Origin: an uncultured Oscillospiraceae bacterium
GTDB taxonomy: Bacteria > Bacillota > Clostridia > Oscillospirales > Acutalibacteraceae
Assembly (NCBI GenBank): GCA_902489595.1
Contig: CABUAS010000039.1
Location: 1 to 16,154 of the forward strand
DNA length: 16,154 nt
Reading direction: 5' to 3'
Shown: positions 1-6,373 of the stretch, piece by piece
Numbering within the stretch: the first letter of the stretch is position 1
Layout: each line of letters opens with the position of its first letter
Made by a program: the position numbers and the translations under genes
Notes under the pieces: generated by a model
Told to the model about the DNA's origin: nothing
The model's database searches: none
Seen by the model: only the letters and a program-made list of their open reading frames with translations

Positions 1-19
1 TTTTTTACTATACTATATG

Positions 20-48
20 TTGAAAAGCAATTACGCTTATTGTAAAAT
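20..48 (+). promoter_or_regulatory. Probable sigma-A promoter of the phosphoribosyltransferase gene
   Basis: TTGAAA at 20-25 and TAAAAT at 43-48 are separated by 17 bp. Transcription would start near 55, almost on top of the AGGTGAT ribosome binding site (54-60), giving a very short 5' leader. The match is moderate and the site is inferred from sequence only. Confidence 0.45.
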
Positions 49-65
49 GAACTTAGGTGATATGA

Positions 66-707
66 ATGGAAAATGTTATAACAATTACATCAAAAAGAAA
101 TGAAAGAGTGTTTATTCATTTAAAGCAGGGGCACTTTATTACTGCAAGCGCCCACATCAACTGCTATGTCGGCACATCTGATATTAAGCATAATCACGAT
201 ATTTCGGTTGATACGGCAATGCTTATGGCTGAGTATTATAATACCCGCGGCATCGAAATAGATACGGTGCTCTGCCTTTATGAAACGCAGGCGCTCGGTG
301 CTTATCTTGCACACGAGCTTGCTCGACCGTCAATGATGACGCCGAACCCTATTTCAAACATTTTTGTTTTAGGTCCTGAATATGATGCCAGCGGCAATAT
401 GATTTTCCGTGATAATCTTACAAAAATGATTAAAGATAAAAAAGTTCTTGTGCTTATTTCCTGCATTACAAGCGGCAAAACTGTTGATAAGGCTGTTGAC
501 AGCGTAAAATATTACGGCGGTGAAGTTGTAGGCATTACATCTGTTTTCAGCGCAGTTAAAGAGGTTGACGGCATTGAGGTAAACACTATCTTTACGGAAG
601 AGGATATTCCCGATTATCAGGTTTATGATAAGCATAACTGTCCGCTTTGCGCAAAAGGCGTGCCTGTTGACGCTATCGCCAACGGCTACGGCTATTCAAA
701 ATTGTAA
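66..707 (+). CDS. Phosphoribosyltransferase-family protein, orotate phosphoribosyltransferase-like
   Basis: A 213-residue soluble protein that resembles the orotate phosphoribosyltransferase-like proteins of Clostridia, at the usual length for the fold. The start at 66 has AGGTGAT six bases upstream. The PRPP-binding segment lies at residues 126-139, where a beta strand (KVLVL) runs into ISCITSGKT. The canonical loop has two acidic residues followed by a TTG-T/S turn; here the acidic pair is replaced by I-S, so catalysis by the standard mechanism is uncertain. The C-terminus carries a Cys-Pro-Leu-Cys pair (C192, C195) and ends in a GYGYSKL sequence that I recall from similar clostridial proteins. 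It could be a pyrimidine salvage or synthesis enzyme, or a PRPP-fold protein with a regulatory role. It is not in an obvious operon; the leu T-box follows. Family membership is fairly sure, substrate is not. Confidence 0.75.
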   Translation: MENVITITSKRNERVFIHLKQGHFITASAHINCYVGTSDIKHNHDISVDTAMLMAEYYNTRGIEIDTVLCLYETQALGAYLAHELARPSMMTPNPISNIFVLGPEYDASGNMIFRDNLTKMIKDKKVLVLISCITSGKTVDKAVDSVKYYGGEVVGITSVFSAVKEVDGIEVNTIFTEEDIPDYQVYDKHNCPLCAKGVPVDAIANGYGYSKL

Positions 708-710
708 TAG

Positions 711-735
711 CGGGCAATTCGTGAATTGCCCCTGC
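711..735 (-). repeat. Short intergenic palindrome (GTAGGG…CCCG family)
   Basis: Nine-base arms (712-720 and 723-731) are perfectly complementary. Read on the minus strand it begins GCAGGGG and ends CCCG, like the other members, and its core is almost the same as the copy at 6633-6657. It follows the phosphoribosyltransferase stop codon by four bases and could act as a weak terminator or 3' end stabiliser, but no T-run follows directly. Confidence 0.6.
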
Positions 736-761
736 AATTTTCCTTATGCAAAAAATCCCAC

Positions 762-789
762 TTGACAAAAAATTTTAAAATGATATAAT
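762..789 (+). promoter_or_regulatory. Sigma-A promoter of the leuA T-box transcript
   Basis: TTGACA at 762-767 and TATAAT at 784-789 are both perfect consensus hexamers, 16 bp apart. Transcription should begin near 796, about 30 nt before the first T-box helix. This is the only convincing promoter for leuA and probably also for leuB. Confidence 0.85.
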
Positions 790-795
790 GTTATT

Positions 796-1072
796 ACTAA
801 TTAAATAGTACCCAATAAAATACTGTGAAGCAGAAAAAGACTTTTGTTTTTTATTTCAGAGAGCCGCCGTGTGGTGAGAGGCGGTATAAAAACTTTAGTG
901 CATAGCTCTCTGCGGAGTTGCTGTCCTGAAAAATAATACATAGGGGCAGACGTGTAACTGCGTTAAAGGTTGAGGCATTGTCAGATGCTAAAGGGCAGGT
1001 TTTCCTGCTGAAATAGGGTGGTACCGTGTAGATTTTTCTGCGCCCCTATATTTTTGTAGGGGCGTATTTTTT
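796..1072 (+). promoter_or_regulatory. T-box riboswitch leader, leucine-type
   Basis: The leader carries the conserved T-box sequence AGGGTGGTACCG at 1015-1026, with stem III (GCAGG 995-999 / CCTGC 1004-1008) just before it. The distal Stem I signature is AGAGAGC at 858-864 followed by a GC hairpin enclosing GTGGTGA (865-884). The lower Stem I helix is GCAG 830-833 with CTGC 910-913, and ATAAAAAC (886-893) pairs back to the T-rich strand near 845-853. The triplet in the specifier position is CTC at 906-908, a leucine codon. The UGGU bulge (1019-1022) would pair with an ACCA tRNA end. Uncharged tRNA-Leu is expected to stabilise the antiterminator (TAGGG 1014-1018 / CCCTA 1044-1048). The leader sits directly before leuA, which agrees with leucine sensing. 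The specifier is inferred by hand folding. Confidence 0.88.
1041..1072 (+). terminator. T-box-controlled intrinsic terminator
   Basis: CGCCCCTA (1041-1048) pairs perfectly with TAGGGGCG (1057-1064) and is followed by TATTTTTT. Its 5' arm shares bases with the antiterminator, so the two structures are mutually exclusive as in known T-boxes. Confidence 0.9.
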
Positions 1073-1124
1073 ATACTTCCCTTCAGGCAAATTTTTGTTG
1101 CCTGTATTGAAAGGAGAAATCATT

Positions 1125-2864
1125 ATGACAAAAGACGGCTTTAAAAAGTATGTTCCGTTCAAACCGATTGATATTCCGAACAGAACATGGCCAAACAAGG
1201 TAATTACAAAAGCGCCAATCTGGTGCAGCGTTGATTTGAGAGACGGCAATCAGGCGCTCGTTGACCCGATGAATCTTCAGGAAAAACTTGAGTTTTTCAA
1301 AATGCTTGTTGACATTGGATTCAAAGAGATTGAGGTTGGTTTTCCGTCTGCAAGCGAAACGGAATATGAAATTTTAAGAACGCTTATTGACAATAATTTA
1401 ATCCCTGATGATGTTACCATTCAGGTACTTGTTCAGGCAAGACCGCACCTTATCAAAAAAACCTTTGAGGCTATCAAGGGTGCAAAAAATGTTATCGTTC
1501 ATTTTTATAATTCCACATCAACCTTACAGCGCAAGGTTGTGTTCAAAACCGATATGCAGGGCGTTATTGATATTGCCGTTGAGGGTGCAAAGCTCATTAA
1601 GGAGTTAACCGATAAGGAACTCGAGGAGTACCCCGATATGAATATCCGTTATGAATATTCACCGGAATCATTTACAGGCACTGAAATTGACAACGCAATC
1701 GAAATCTGCGAGCGTGTTATGGATGTTATGGGTGCAACTAAGGAAAATCCTATTATCCTTAATCTGCCGTCAACGGTTGAATGTTCAACGCCAAACGGCT
1801 ATGCCGACCAGATTGAATATTTCTGCACTCATATGAAAAACAGAGATGCCGCAATTATTTCACTTCATCCGCATAACGACCGAGGCACGGGCGTTGCAGG
1901 CGCAGAACTTGCTATGATGGCAGGTGCAGACCGTGTTGAGGGCACTGTTTTCGGCAACGGCGAAAGAACGGGCAATGTTGACGTTGTTACAATCGCCATG
2001 AATATGTGGACGCAGGGCGTTGACCCCGAGCTTGATTTCAGCAATATTAATAAGATTAAAGAAGTGTACGAAAGATGCACAAAGATGAAAGTTCCGCCTC
2101 GTCATCCTTATGCCGGCGAACTTGTGTTTACTGCATTTTCAGGCTCGCATCAGGATGCTATAAATAAAGGCAAAATCTATATGGAAGAGAGCGGAACTGA
2201 CCTTTGGGAAGTACCTTATCTCCCGATTGACCCTGCCGATGTTGGCAGAGAATATGAGCCTATTATCCGTATTAATTCGCAGTCGGGCAAGGGCGGCACA
2301 GCGTTTATTCTTGCCAATGAATACGGCATTAAAATGCCAAAGGCTATGCACCCTGAATTCGGTGCAGTAGTTCAAAAAGCCTGCGATGAAAAGGGCAAGG
2401 AACTTAAATCAGACGAGATTTTCGATTTGTTCCAGAAAGAATACAGAAATGTAAACGGTCCTTACAAACTGCTTAACTATAAAATCAGCGAAGAAAAGAA
2501 TGAGGAGGACTATCTTACTTCGGTTCATTTCACAGGTAAAATCAGATGCAGAAATAATGAGGTTGTCGCCATTGAGGGCACAGGTTCCGGCCCTATCGGT
2601 GCATTCTGCCAGGCTATGAACACAGTCGGACTTTCGGGCTATGAATTTATTGACTACAGCGAACACGCTATCGCTGTCGGCTCAGATTCAAAGGCTATCA
2701 GTTACATTCACCTTAAAAATCCGCAGGGCAAGGATATTTTCGGCATCGGCGTAAGCCACAACATCAGTTACGCATCAATGAAGGGTATTGTATGTGCAAT
2801 CAACCGTGATCAGCCTGATACAATGCGTGATGATACAATGCCGGGCATTTTCGATATTTGCTGA
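1125..2864 (+). CDS. leuA: 2-isopropylmalate synthase
   Basis: Catalyses the first committed step of leucine biosynthesis: acetyl-CoA plus 2-oxoisovalerate gives 2-isopropylmalate. The 579-residue protein resembles the long LeuA form also found in yeast and actinobacteria. The DRE-TIM metallolyase domain covers roughly residues 30-330. It has the DLRDGNQ motif (37-43) holding the catalytic arginine and a metal-binding aspartate, and HPHNDRG (248-254) supplying the metal-binding histidines. The C-terminal 140 or so residues, with GTGSGPIGA, form the LeuA dimerisation and leucine feedback domain. ATG at 1125 is chosen because AAGGAG lies 8 bases upstream; an open frame reaches back to a TTG at 1095, but that codon has no ribosome binding site. 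Expression is controlled by the T-box upstream. The stop codon is directly followed by a MITE-like repeat. Confidence 0.95.
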   Translation: MTKDGFKKYVPFKPIDIPNRTWPNKVITKAPIWCSVDLRDGNQALVDPMNLQEKLEFFKMLVDIGFKEIEVGFPSASETEYEILRTLIDNNLIPDDVTIQVLVQARPHLIKKTFEAIKGAKNVIVHFYNSTSTLQRKVVFKTDMQGVIDIAVEGAKLIKELTDKELEEYPDMNIRYEYSPESFTGTEIDNAIEICERVMDVMGATKENPIILNLPSTVECSTPNGYADQIEYFCTHMKNRDAAIISLHPHNDRGTGVAGAELAMMAGADRVEGTVFGNGERTGNVDVVTIAMNMWTQGVDPELDFSNINKIKEVYERCTKMKVPPRHPYAGELVFTAFSGSHQDAINKGKIYMEESGTDLWEVPYLPIDPADVGREYEPIIRINSQSGKGGTAFILANEYGIKMPKAMHPEFGAVVQKACDEKGKELKSDEIFDLFQKEYRNVNGPYKLLNYKISEEKNEEDYLTSVHFTGKIRCRNNEVVAIEGTGSGPIGAFCQAMNTVGLSGYEFIDYSEHAIAVGSDSKAISYIHLKNPQGKDIFGIGVSHNISYASMKGIVCAINRDQPDTMRDDTMPGIFDIC

Positions 2865-2988
2865 TTGATTGCGTCTTTTTCCAATATGCGTCGTTGTGAA
2901 TGAAATTTTATTCAGTCACATATATCATATATGCTCCTTAGAATAAAATTTCACTCACGCCTAGCCTATTGAAAAATCCACTAATCAA
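2865..2988. repeat. MITE-like repeat with terminal inverted repeats, copy 1
   Basis: A 124 bp element starting at the base after the leuA stop codon. Imperfect terminal inverted repeats begin TTGATT and end AATCAA; the right end read inward is TTGATTAGTGGATTTTT. A perfect inner inverted repeat, TGAAATTTTATTC (2901-2913) with GAATAAAATTTCA (2941-2953), extends outward through GTGA/TCAC. The central loop holds AGTCACATATA and ATATGCTCCTT. Copy 2 lies at 6372-6496 with the same architecture but different stem bases. No protein is encoded, so any mobility would need a transposase from elsewhere. The MITE label is an inference from structure. Confidence 0.75.
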
Positions 2989-2993
2989 TTTTA

Positions 2994-3020
2994 CGGTACG
3001 ATGTGGTCATCGTACCCTAC
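2994..3020 (-). repeat. 27 bp intergenic palindrome
   Basis: On the minus strand it begins GTAGGG and ends ACCG, with arms GGTACGATG and CATCGTACC (2995-3003 and 3008-3016) forming a perfect 9 bp stem. The core GACGATG/GGTCATCG type also appears, degenerated, at 12060-12086. Confidence 0.65.
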
Positions 3021-3048
3021 AATATTGCAATAACGTTTTTGTAACATC

Positions 3049-3075
3049 GTAGGGGTCAGCGTCACCGACGACCCG
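3049..3075 (+). repeat. 27 bp intergenic palindrome
   Basis: Begins GTAGGGGTC and ends GACCCG, with the outer bases complementary and a small inner GTC/GAC pairing. The flank TTGCAATAACG upstream (3026-3036) recurs with variation at 6693-6703, before the copy at 6709. Confidence 0.65.
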
Positions 3076-3090
3076 CAATATCAACACACC

Positions 3091-3117
3091 GTAGGGGAGA
3101 GTCTCCGTGCCCTCCCG
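3091..3117 (+). repeat. 27 bp intergenic palindrome
   Basis: Begins GTAGGGGAGAG and ends CCCTCCCG. It differs by one base from the identical pair at 6533-6559 and 6709-6735. It lies 38 bp before leuB. Confidence 0.7.
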
Positions 3118-3155
3118 CAATAATATACAATCTAATTCTTATCGGAGGAACAACA

Positions 3156-4226
3156 ATGGAAAATTATAAAATTACCGTCTTAAAGGGCGACGGCATCGGT
3201 CCTGAAATTGTTGATGAGTGCATTAAAGTGCTTGATGCTGCAGGCAAAAAGTTTGATTTTGCTTTTGATTATGATTATCAGCTTCTCGGCGGCTGTGCCA
3301 TTGATGCAACAGGCGTGCCGTTTCCGAAAGAAACCGAAACTGCCTGCAAGGCAAGCGACGCAGTTCTTCTCGGCGCAGTAGGCGGCTCTAAGTGGGACAA
3401 TCAGCCTGGTAATAACAGACCTGAAAAGGGTCTTCTTGCAATTCGTGAGGCACTCGGTCTTTTTGCAAATCTTCGTCCTGCAAAGATTTTTGCTCCGCTT
3501 AAATCCGCATCTCCTATCAAGGAAGAAATCATAGGCGACGGTCTTGATATTCTTATCGTCCGTGAGCTTACAGGCGGAATTTATTTCGGCGACAGGGGCA
3601 CTTATGAGGAAAACGGCATTGTCGGCGCATATGATACAGAGCGTTACACCGTGCCTGAAATTAAAAGAATTGTTAAAGCTGGCTTTGAGTATGCTATGAA
3701 ACGCGGCAAAAAACTAACCTGTGTTGATAAGGCAAACGTGCTTGATTCTTCACGCCTTTGGAGAAAGGTTATGGAGGAAGTCAGCAAGGATTACCCTGAA
3801 GTGGAAGTTTCATATATGTATGTTGATAACTGTGCTATGCAGCTTGTGCGCAATCCCGGTCAGTTTGATACAATCGTTACATCAAATATTTTCGGTGATA
3901 TTCTTTCAGATGAGGCGTCAATGGTAAGCGGCTCAATCGGTATGCTTGCGTCTGCATCTCTTGCAGAGGGCACATTCGGTCTTTATGAGCCTATCCACGG
4001 TTCTGCTCCCGATATTGCAGGTGAGCAAAAGGCAAATCCGCTTGCAACTATTCTTTCGGGCGCAATGATGCTGCGCTATACATTCGGTCAGAGTGATGCC
4101 GCAGATGCTATCGAAAGTGCTGTTGATAAGGCGCTCACAATCGCAAGAACACCCGATATTTATGAGGAGGGACTTAAAAAAGTCACCACCGCCGAAATGG
4201 GCGACCTCGTGGTATCATTATTGTAA
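3156..4226 (+). CDS. leuB: 3-isopropylmalate dehydrogenase
   Basis: Oxidatively decarboxylates 3-isopropylmalate to 2-oxoisocaproate with NAD+, the third enzyme of leucine biosynthesis. At 356 residues it has the family's normal length. Visible motifs are the N-terminal GDGIGPEI (residues 11-18), the substrate-binding arginines around NLRPAK (105-110), RELTGGIYFG (136-145), the VDKANVL catalytic-lysine segment, the metal-binding NIFGDILSDEAS region, and the NAD-binding EPIHGSAPDIAG loop typical of LeuB rather than isocitrate dehydrogenase. CGGAGG lies 8 bases before the ATG. No good promoter is seen in the 291 bp upstream, which is filled with repeats, so cotranscription with leuA is likely. 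leuC and leuD, usually between or next to these genes, are not in the window. Confidence 0.95.
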   Translation: MENYKITVLKGDGIGPEIVDECIKVLDAAGKKFDFAFDYDYQLLGGCAIDATGVPFPKETETACKASDAVLLGAVGGSKWDNQPGNNRPEKGLLAIREALGLFANLRPAKIFAPLKSASPIKEEIIGDGLDILIVRELTGGIYFGDRGTYEENGIVGAYDTERYTVPEIKRIVKAGFEYAMKRGKKLTCVDKANVLDSSRLWRKVMEEVSKDYPEVEVSYMYVDNCAMQLVRNPGQFDTIVTSNIFGDILSDEASMVSGSIGMLASASLAEGTFGLYEPIHGSAPDIAGEQKANPLATILSGAMMLRYTFGQSDAADAIESAVDKALTIARTPDIYEEGLKKVTTAEMGDLVVSLL

Positions 4227-4231
4227 TTTTG

Positions 4232-4259
4232 ATGGGAACGGTTGCCGTTCCCATTTTTT
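4232..4259 (+). terminator. Intrinsic terminator after leuB
   Basis: ATGGGAACGG (4232-4241) pairs perfectly with CCGTTCCCAT (4245-4254) across a TTG loop and is followed by a T-run, five bases after the leuB stop. It should end the leu transcript. Confidence 0.93.
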
Positions 4260-4267
4260 ATTATAAT

Positions 4268-4355
4268 GTAGGGGAGGAAGATTCCCCCACGATGTGGGGG
4301 AAATGTCGGCAACGCCGACAAAGGGGGACGGCTGTGTGCAGTCTGCGCCCTCCCG
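4268..4355 (+). repeat. Composite multi-hairpin intergenic element
   Basis: An 88 bp element that begins GTAGGGGAGG and ends CCCTCCCG like the 27 bp palindromes, but encloses extra hairpins. These are ATTCCCCCAC / GTGGGGGAA (4281-4302) and TGTCGGC / GCCGACA (4304-4320), followed by a looser GC-rich stretch. It lies between the leuB terminator and the methyltransferase ribosome binding site, so it would sit in that gene's leader if transcribed. Confidence 0.65.
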
Positions 4356-4375
4356 AAAACGAAAGGAGACTTAAT

Positions 4376-5143
4376 ATGTCCGACTGGAATTCAACACAAT
4401 ACTTAAAATTTAAAGCGGAACGCACTCAGCCGTCAATCGACCTTGTAAAATCCATTTCCGTTACCGAGCCTCAGAACATTATTGATATAGGCTGCGGACC
4501 GGGCAACAGCACAAGAGTGCTGAAAGACAGATTTCCGAATGCCCGTGTTATCGGTGCAGATTTTTCGCCGAATATGATTGAAAAGGCAAAAAAAGAAAAT
4601 CCCGATCTGGAGTTTATGGCTTTCGATGCCTCACGGGATTTTGATAAACTTGATATTAAATTTGACGTGGTTTTTTCAAATGCCTGCATTCAGTGGGTGC
4701 CGAATCATAAAAAATTACTTGCTGATATTATGAGCGTTCTGAATGACGGCGGTATGCTTGCCGTTCAGGTGCCTGTAACCGCCGAGCAGGATATGAGCAG
4801 GGTTATCCATAATGTAACAAGCCTTCCTCAGTGGCAAAAACTGAAAGGCGCAAGAACGTTTTACACGTTGAAAGATGAAGAATATTTTAATATTCTGTCG
4901 CAGATTTCAAGCGATTTTAAAATATGGAAAACGATTTATTATCACCGCCTGACGTCACATCAAAGTGTGTTGGAGTGGTACCGTGCAACAGGGCTCAAGC
5001 CGTATTTTGATGTGCTTGATGAAAAGGAAAGCGCTTTGTTTGAAAATGATATTCTTGCAGAAATTGAAAAGCAGTTTCCGCTTCAGCCAAACGGCGAAGT
5101 CATCTTCCGCTTTCCCCGACTCTTTTTCACGGCGGTTAAATAA
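4376..5143 (+). CDS. Class I SAM-dependent methyltransferase, trans-aconitate 2-methyltransferase-like
   Basis: A 255-residue protein, close to the length of E. coli Tam, which methylates trans-aconitate using S-adenosylmethionine. The Rossmann SAM-binding glycine motif IDIGCGPGNST lies near residues 36-46, with the acidic strand-2 end (GADFSPNM), the motif at FDASRDF, and FSNACIQWVPNH, which matches the Tam-type AN-x-QW-x-PDH segment. ATG at 4376 is chosen because AAAGGAGA lies 7-8 bases upstream; the frame is open back to 4229, but that part runs through the repeat and does not look like protein. No clear promoter was seen. Trans-aconitate arises by spontaneous isomerisation of cis-aconitate, so the function would be detoxification. 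The exact substrate is inferred from similarity. Confidence 0.82.
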   Translation: MSDWNSTQYLKFKAERTQPSIDLVKSISVTEPQNIIDIGCGPGNSTRVLKDRFPNARVIGADFSPNMIEKAKKENPDLEFMAFDASRDFDKLDIKFDVVFSNACIQWVPNHKKLLADIMSVLNDGGMLAVQVPVTAEQDMSRVIHNVTSLPQWQKLKGARTFYTLKDEEYFNILSQISSDFKIWKTIYYHRLTSHQSVLEWYRATGLKPYFDVLDEKESALFENDILAEIEKQFPLQPNGEVIFRFPRLFFTAVK

Positions 5144-5146
5144 AAA

Positions 5147-5173
5147 CGGGTCGTCGGGGACGCCGAACCCTAC
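5147..5173 (-). repeat. 27 bp intergenic palindrome
   Basis: Minus-strand reading begins GTAGGGTT and ends GACCCG. It starts three bases after the methyltransferase stop. Its core CGTCGGGGACGCCG is shared exactly with the copy at 6663-6688. Confidence 0.65.
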
Positions 5174-5232
5174 GAACGTAGTTAAATGGTGTTTATTATA
5201 TGAATGCTGATTGCACAATTAAAATTTATCGC

Positions 5233-5261
5233 TTGACATTATTTTGAAACTCTGTTATAAT
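5233..5261 (+). promoter_or_regulatory. Sigma-A promoter of the rpsF-ssb-rpsR operon
   Basis: TTGACA (5233-5238) and TATAAT (5256-5261), both perfect consensus, are separated by 17 bp. Transcription would start near 5268. Confidence 0.92.
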
Positions 5262-5267
5262 ACATAG

Positions 5268-5334
5268 GCTGTCTAAATGACGGCAATCCTTGCTCAAAGC
5301 GAAGACTTTGGGCCATTAAGTCCAGAAGGAGGTG
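5268..5334 (+). promoter_or_regulatory. rpsF leader RNA, possible ribosomal-protein autoregulatory structure
   Basis: The ~70 nt leader opens with a hairpin GCTGTC (5268-5273) / GACGGC (5279-5284). A second possible stem is GACTT (5304-5308) / AAGTC (5318-5322), and a near-perfect anti-16S AGGAGGTG lies at 5327-5334. Many bacteria have an S6:S18-binding structure before rpsF, and the gene set here fits that. I cannot confirm the specific conserved motif by eye, so the regulatory role is inference. Confidence 0.4.
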
Positions 5335-5341
5335 CACAGGA

Positions 5342-5632
5342 ATGGCATTAAATAAGTACGAAATCGTATTGGTTTTCTCAGTTAAAAAGGGTGAGGAAGC
5401 AGTAGAGGCTTTAAAGGGTAAGTTTCTCGATATGATCAAGGCAAATGGCACTCTTGGCGAAGTTGACGAGTGGGGCAAGCGCAGACTTGCATATCCGATT
5501 AACTACGAAACAGAAGGCTATTATGTTGTTGCTCAGTTCGAGGCAGAAGACACTGTACCTGCAGAGCTTGACCGTGTAATCAACATTACAGACGGCGTTC
5601 TTCGTTCATTAATCGTCGCTAAAGGCGAATAA
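5342..5632 (+). CDS. rpsF: 30S ribosomal protein S6
   Basis: A 96-residue small-subunit protein that binds S18 and the central domain of 16S rRNA. It starts with the typical LNKYEIVLVF strand, has the DEWGKRRLAYPI segment (about residues 40-51) and the EGYYVVAQFEA strand, and ends after the VLRSLIVAKGE strand. There is no long acidic or glutamate tail. ATG at 5342 has AGGAGGTG at ideal spacing. It is the first gene of the conserved rpsF-ssb-rpsR operon; ssb starts 12 bases after its stop. Confidence 0.97.
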   Translation: MALNKYEIVLVFSVKKGEEAVEALKGKFLDMIKANGTLGEVDEWGKRRLAYPINYETEGYYVVAQFEAEDTVPAELDRVINITDGVLRSLIVAKGE

Positions 5633-5644
5633 GGGGGAGCAAAA

Positions 5645-6076
5645 ATGATTAATTCTGTTGTATTAATGGGCAGATTAACTTTTGACCCTGAACTCAGAAC
5701 AACGCCGAGCGGCGTTTCGGTTGTTCAGTTTCAGGTAGCCGTTGACAGGAATTTCCAGCGTCAGGGTGAAGAAAGAAAAGCCGATTTTATTGATGTAACC
5801 GCATGGCGTCAGACTGCTGAATTTATTTCACGCTATTTCCGCAAGGGTTCTATGATTGCCGTTGAAGGCTCTATTCAGACCGATAATTTCACGGATAACA
5901 GCGGAAATAAAAGAAAATCTGTTCGTGTTGTTGCCAACAATGTTTCTTTCTGCGGTTCAAAAGCAGAAAGCGCAGCAAATACAAATCCTGCTTATAGCCA
6001 GCCGGCTCCGAGCTATGCATCGGCTGATAACAGCGATTTTGAAGAAATTGTTGACGACGACGACTTACCATTTTAA
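5645..6076 (+). CDS. ssb: Single-stranded DNA-binding protein
   Basis: A 143-residue SSB that coats single-stranded DNA in replication, repair and recombination. The OB fold spans residues 1-105 and opens with the typical MINSVVLMGRLTFDPELR; FIDVTAWRQTAEFISRYFRKG is the central family signature. A short Ser/Pro/Ala-rich linker leads to the acidic tip DDDDLPF, which recruits partner proteins. GGGGGAGC lies just before the ATG. Position between rpsF and rpsR identifies it as the housekeeping SSB. Confidence 0.97.
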   Translation: MINSVVLMGRLTFDPELRTTPSGVSVVQFQVAVDRNFQRQGEERKADFIDVTAWRQTAEFISRYFRKGSMIAVEGSIQTDNFTDNSGNKRKSVRVVANNVSFCGSKAESAANTNPAYSQPAPSYASADNSDFEEIVDDDDLPF

Positions 6077-6094
6077 TTGAAGGAGGAAACTAAC

Positions 6095-6331
6095 ATGGCA
6101 TATGTTAAGGGCGGCGCAAGAAAAAGCCGCAGAAAAGTTTGCCAGTTTTGTCTTGAAAACGCAAGCGAAATAGATTATAAAGATGTAGCAAAGCTTAACA
6201 GATACACTTCTGAAAGAGCAAAGATTCTTCCACGCCGTGTAACTGGTACCTGTGCTAAGCACCAGAGAGAGCTCACAGTAGCTATCAAGCGTGCTCGCCA
6301 GATTGCTCTTCTTCCATACAGTGCAGACTAA
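6095..6331 (+). CDS. rpsR: 30S ribosomal protein S18, cysteine-containing form
   Basis: A 78-residue small-subunit protein that pairs with S6. It has the conserved core IDYKDVAKLNRYTSERAKI then LPRRVTGTCAKHQREL. CQFC near residue 17 and C-A-K-H near residue 53 give a likely zinc-binding set, so this is the metal-binding (C+) type. ATG at 6095 is chosen over an in-frame TTG at 6077 because AAGGAGGA lies between them at proper spacing and the mature N-terminus fits. It lies 18 bases after ssb and is last in the operon; rplI does not follow. Confidence 0.96.
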   Translation: MAYVKGGARKSRRKVCQFCLENASEIDYKDVAKLNRYTSERAKILPRRVTGTCAKHQRELTVAIKRARQIALLPYSAD

Positions 6332-6344
6332 TTAAAACAATTTA

Positions 6345-6373
6345 AGCCGTGCTTTTTAGCATGGCTCTTTTTT
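6345..6373 (+). terminator. Intrinsic terminator after rpsR
   Basis: AGCCGTGC (6345-6352) pairs with GCATGGCT (6359-6366, one G-U) and is followed by CTTTTTT. The T-run overlaps the first bases of the MITE-like copy 2. Confidence 0.92.

Noticed and set aside
2865..2988. Element at 2865-2988 as the leuA transcription terminator
   Set aside because: The hairpins are AT-rich with no T-run directly after a GC stem, and leuB has no promoter of its own, so readthrough is more likely.
2994..3117. Possible CRISPR array in the leuA-leuB gap
   Set aside because: The ~27 bp repeats are palindromic with variable interiors, occur in both orientations, are unevenly spaced and are scattered over 11 kb; no cas genes are present.
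4229..4375. N-terminal extension of the methyltransferase to 4229
   Set aside because: The extension is translated repeat and terminator sequence; the ATG at 4376 has a strong ribosome binding site and gives the family length.
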